DNA of 64,000 nucleotides from Chondrus crispus (Eukaryota > Rhodophyta > Florideophyceae > Gigartinales > Gigartinaceae). A program made the position numbers and the translations under genes. Of this stretch, positions 61,419-64,000 are shown one piece after another. The stretch covers positions 1 to 64,000 of the forward strand of contig NW_005179004.1 in the NCBI RefSeq assembly GCF_000350225.1, in the 5' to 3' direction. Position 1 is the first letter of the stretch; each line of letters opens with the position of its first letter. The notes under the pieces were generated by a model. The model worked only from the letters and a program-made list of their open reading frames with translations, searched no databases and was not told the origin of the DNA.

Positions 61419-64000
61419 ATGAACCGTGCGGATTCCGCCGGAGAAGATACCGCCTCCGGGCGAGCAAGTACCCGCAGTGGCAGAGGCGCACAGCGCCCCC
61501 GGATCGACAATCCGGAAGCCCTGCTACGCCCGCCGTCTACCAGGGGCCAGAAGACCCCTTCCGTTTCGGACACCACCGCCGGGCTACCGGCTGGTGGGGG
61601 GAACCGCGTACAAATACTGTACGACGCGTTACTCCCGCGACTACAAACCTGGATGGAGGATTTCCTCGCTGAGGAACTACCTCAGGTCGTCCAGGTTTGC
61701 CTCGACCGAACGGCACCAAGACTAGTGGCGGAGCATGCGGACACCGCGCTCCGCGGCCTGCTGGACGAGAAGATCGCCCCCCTCGTACGCGACGAGGTGG
61801 TGGCAGCGCTCGCCGCGGAGGAGGACGAATCTCCGACCGCATTGGCTCTAAAGGGAGCTATTAGCTCCGCCGTGGCCATCCGTCTGGCCACGACATTTAC
61901 CGAAACGGGAGGCGCGGTACCGCCGCCGGCGCCGCGCCGTGAAACCGTTCCGGGCTCAAGCTTTAATATCGCTGATCCGATCGGCGCCGTACCCGGGATT
62001 GATAGGATGGACCCTCACCCGGAGGGCAGAGCCATCTATCTCCCAACCGTTCACGGTGCTACAGGGAGGACCACAGAAAATGTCCTCCCCATACTCGCCG
62101 GTACGGGCGGCCCCCGCGGGACAGACAACCGCCTGGGGCTCCCCGAGACAGAGAATCGGGACCCGTACCGGTTGAGCAGAAGACGTGCACCCGGCACGCA
62201 CAGGACCGAAGCGGAATACACCCGGTATTCCGACGCAGAAGACCCCCGTCACAGGACGGATGAAGACCGCGAGGAACGCCGCTGGCGATACCGCGATAAC
62301 CGCGAGGCACGCCACGGGCGATACCGCGATGCCGGAGGGGGAGGATACCCCTCCGATGATGACCCATCCGGTTCGGAAGACTCTCGCAGGCGGAGCCACA
62401 GGGCACGCCGCGATAGAAGCCGAGACCGGCACCGGCACGACCCGTCCGACTCGGAAGACTACCACACCGAGTCGGATGAGGGGCTTCGTCGCTCGAGCAG
62501 ACGCCGCCGGGCTGCCCCGACGAGCGACGAGCGACGGCCCACGGTAATCAGGCCCCTCAATGACCTGTTTACCAAGGCCGTCAACTACAAGACCTACCGC
62601 CTGGAACGGCGTAGCTCGCGCTACGACTCTACAGTAGCGCGGCACATTAACCGTTACCGGAAAAAACTGGACGTGCAGATGAGGTCCCACACGTTCAGCG
62701 GTCAAGATCCGATTGCGGTATTGGGATTCCTCGCACGCCTCAAGATGGCGTGCGACCACAACGGGATTACCGAAGGAGCCGCCGTGTGGTGCTTCCAATT
62801 CTACCTCACCGGTCAGGCTCACGCCCTACTCCAGTCCCGTCTCAATGGAAATACCATGGCGGTTGACGTGGAGCGGCGCGAGCTGCTCCGGACATACCCC
62901 CAGGTGGTCAACTTTCTGTTGCGCACCTATGCTACCGACGAGGTAATTTCCGAAGCGGTTGGGGACGTGACCTCCTTCCGTCAGAGTTCAAACATGACGG
63001 AGGAGGTCTACAGTAACCACCTCTGGGACAAGGCCCTCCGATGCGGTACGGTGTTCTCCGACCGGCGGTTGAAGTCCCTATTCGTCGAGGGGTTACTTCC
63101 CGCCACGTGCGCGCAGGTCCGTAATTACCTCGCCACGCACCCGGATGTGGATTACCAATCCGTGGCTCGATACGCGCAAGCGATCGGGGAAACCAATCGG
63201 GCTTCCCGTCGACAAGGGATGTCAGCCATGGCTCACCGAGAGCCGTCCGGAGTGGCTAGAAGATTCGACCGCACCGCAAGGACGAGGCCCGTGCTGTCGG
63301 TTGAGTCGGCATCCGACATCCCGACGGCCGGGGGATTTGCTGAAGAAGCAATCCTGGCCGTGACGGACCAAACCGCCACGCCGACCTCGATGAGCTCGCC
63401 ACCGACGAGTTATTATCCGTCGCCGGCATCGTCGACGGCGAGCGCCCCAGTTCCACCCGGCAACCCTGGCGACGTGCGCACACGACCGTACCGGAGGCAA
63501 GGGCAGGATCCACGCGTCCGGTTCTCCGGCGGGAGATTTCCCGGACCGCCACCGTGCCGGTTCTGCCTGGACACCACGCACCGACAAGAGGGGTGCCCTG
63601 TGGTTGCCGATGCGAGCCTGCGGGCCAAGCTTCTGGAGGTACGAGAGGCCAACTACCAGAAGCTATGCATCCGGCAAGGCCTCCGCCCGGGATCCCCGTT
63701 CAACCGCCAGGGGCCGTCCGCTTGGCGAAACCAGCGCCAAACGGCCCCCGCGGGCGTCAACGTGGTCGAGGAACCGCACCCCGACCCGGCCCGCGGCGGG
63801 CGGAGAACCCGAACCCGCCGCGGAGTATGTGATCGACCATCTGGTCAGTCACCGGGAGAACCGCACAGGAACCCAGTACAAGGTCCGCTGGTATGGCTAC
63901 ACCCCAGCGGACGATACCTAGGAACCCGCGGAGGGACTTCCCCAGGCCTTCATAGACCGCTTCTGGCGCACGCGGGCAGCAGTACGCCACCGCTAACACC
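61419..64000 (+). CDS. gag: gag frame of second gypsy element (runs off window)
   Basis: ATG at 61419 follows an in-frame TGA at 61407, and the frame is open to the window end (860 codons). The N-terminus is Ser/Arg/acidic, then long Arg/Asp-rich low complexity (62150-62520). The capsid-like domain spans about 62575-63215: RLERRSSRYDSTVARHINRY, HTFSGQDPIAVLGFLARLKM, VVNFLLRTYATDEVISEA, TVFSDRRLKSLFVEGLLP. A zinc knuckle CRFCLDTTHRQEGC follows near 63561-63602. Order and spacing match the 16001 gag, though identity is low. After about 63800 the DNA in another frame is a chromodomain scrap, so the last 60 codons in this frame are probably not gag. Confidence 0.85.
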   Translation, partial: MNRADSAGEDTASGRASTRSGRGAQRPRIDNPEALLRPPSTRGQKTPSVSDTTAGLPAGGGNRVQILYDALLPRLQTWMEDFLAEELPQVVQVCLDRTAPRLVAEHADTALRGLLDEKIAPLVRDEVVAALAAEEDESPTALALKGAISSAVAIRLATTFTETGGAVPPPAPRRETVPGSSFNIADPIGAVPGIDRMDPHPEGRAIYLPTVHGATGRTTENVLPILAGTGGPRGTDNRLGLPETENRDPYRLSRRRAPGTHRTEAEYTRYSDAEDPRHRTDEDREERRWRYRDNREARHGRYRDAGGGGYPSDDDPSGSEDSRRRSHRARRDRSRDRHRHDPSDSEDYHTESDEGLRRSSRRRRAAPTSDERRPTVIRPLNDLFTKAVNYKTYRLERRSSRYDSTVARHINRYRKKLDVQMRSHTFSGQDPIAVLGFLARLKMACDHNGITEGAAVWCFQFYLTGQAHALLQSRLNGNTMAVDVERRELLRTYPQVVNFLLRTYATDEVISEAVGDVTSFRQSSNMTEEVYSNHLWDKALRCGTVFSDRRLKSLFVEGLLPATCAQVRNYLATHPDVDYQSVARYAQAIGETNRASRRQGMSAMAHREPSGVARRFDRTARTRPVLSVESASDIPTAGGFAEEAILAVTDQTATPTSMSSPPTSYYPSPASSTASAPVPPGNPGDVRTRPYRRQGQDPRVRFSGGRFPGPPPCRFCLDTTHRQEGCPVVADASLRAKLLEVREANYQKLCIRQGLRPGSPFNRQGPSAWRNQRQTAPAGVNVVEEPHPDPARGGRRTRTRRGVCDRPSGQSPGEPHRNPVQGPLVWLHPSGRYLGTRGGTSPGLHRPLLAHAGSSTPPLT
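63815..63980 (+). pseudogene. chromodomain remnant of pol joined to gag
   Basis: In the frame one base off gag, EYVIDHLVSHRENRTGTQYK, VRWYGYTPADDT, stop, EPAEGLPQAFIDRFW is a typical chromovirus chromodomain; the TAG at 63919-63921 replaces the conserved Trp of DTWEP. Protease, RT, RNase H and integrase are all missing between the zinc knuckle and this point, so the element is an internally deleted, non-autonomous derivative. Confidence 0.75.

Noticed and set aside
1..64000. rRNA or tRNA genes
   Set aside because: No cloverleaf with conserved TTC box and no rRNA-like stretch was found by eye; a tRNA scan would settle it.

Overview
The window is eukaryotic nuclear DNA that is almost entirely a transposable-element graveyard. 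Spliceosomal introns, mosaic GC content, C2H2 and chromodomain modules and several element superfamilies exclude a prokaryote. Short introns (65-142 nt), scarce host genes, plant-type ferredoxin remains and the mix of Ty1/copia, chromodomain Ty3/gypsy, Harbinger-like, pogo-like and DUF7869-type elements would fit a multicellular red alga such as a Chondrus-like species. That assignment is inference; nothing in the sequence proves it.

Layout. 1-11.4 kb: three Ty1/copia copies, all on the minus strand and all broken, with a + strand zinc-finger ORF and a 36-bp minisatellite between copies B and C. 11.7-28.3 kb: GC-rich Ty3/gypsy territory. It holds a minus-oriented 3' LTR, about 3 kb of repeat-rich DNA, then a 13-kb chromovirus with two LTRs, gag, pol (one premature stop), a C-terminal chromodomain, an array of about 17 short hairpins and a large antisense ORF before the 3' LTR. 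28.3-41.6 kb: AT-rich DNA with two solo LTRs that have perfect target duplications, a complete 2.1-kb pogo-like DNA transposon with TIRs and TA duplication, a Harbinger-like transposase, and two paralogous intron-containing genes of unknown role. 41.2-48.8 kb: a second Harbinger-like transposase whose two halves are separated by about 6.7 kb carrying pieces of other genes (ferredoxin, eIF3i, CACTA-type transposase) and tandem repeats. 50.5-52.4 kb: a probable host-type gene with an NT-C2 domain and coiled coil, frameshifted twice, plus a hypothetical ORF. 52.8-59.7 kb: two large minus-strand genes, a ParB-like/DNA methyltransferase fusion and a DUF7869-type (transposase-like) protein. 59.8-60.5 kb: a UTP14-like fragment. 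60.7-64 kb: a second, diverged Ty3/gypsy element, whose gag frame starts at 61419 and stays open to the window edge, with pol deleted down to a chromodomain remnant.

The best candidates for an undescribed system are the ParB-like plus beta-order N4/N6 methyltransferase fusion next to a DUF7869 gene, and the chromovirus with its antisense gene, hairpin array and LTR hairpins that keep their pairing although their sequence differs between the two LTRs. Nearly every mobile gene here is broken by only one or a few stops or frameshifts, which suggests recent activity followed by decay. All family names come from reading motifs by eye; no database search was run.
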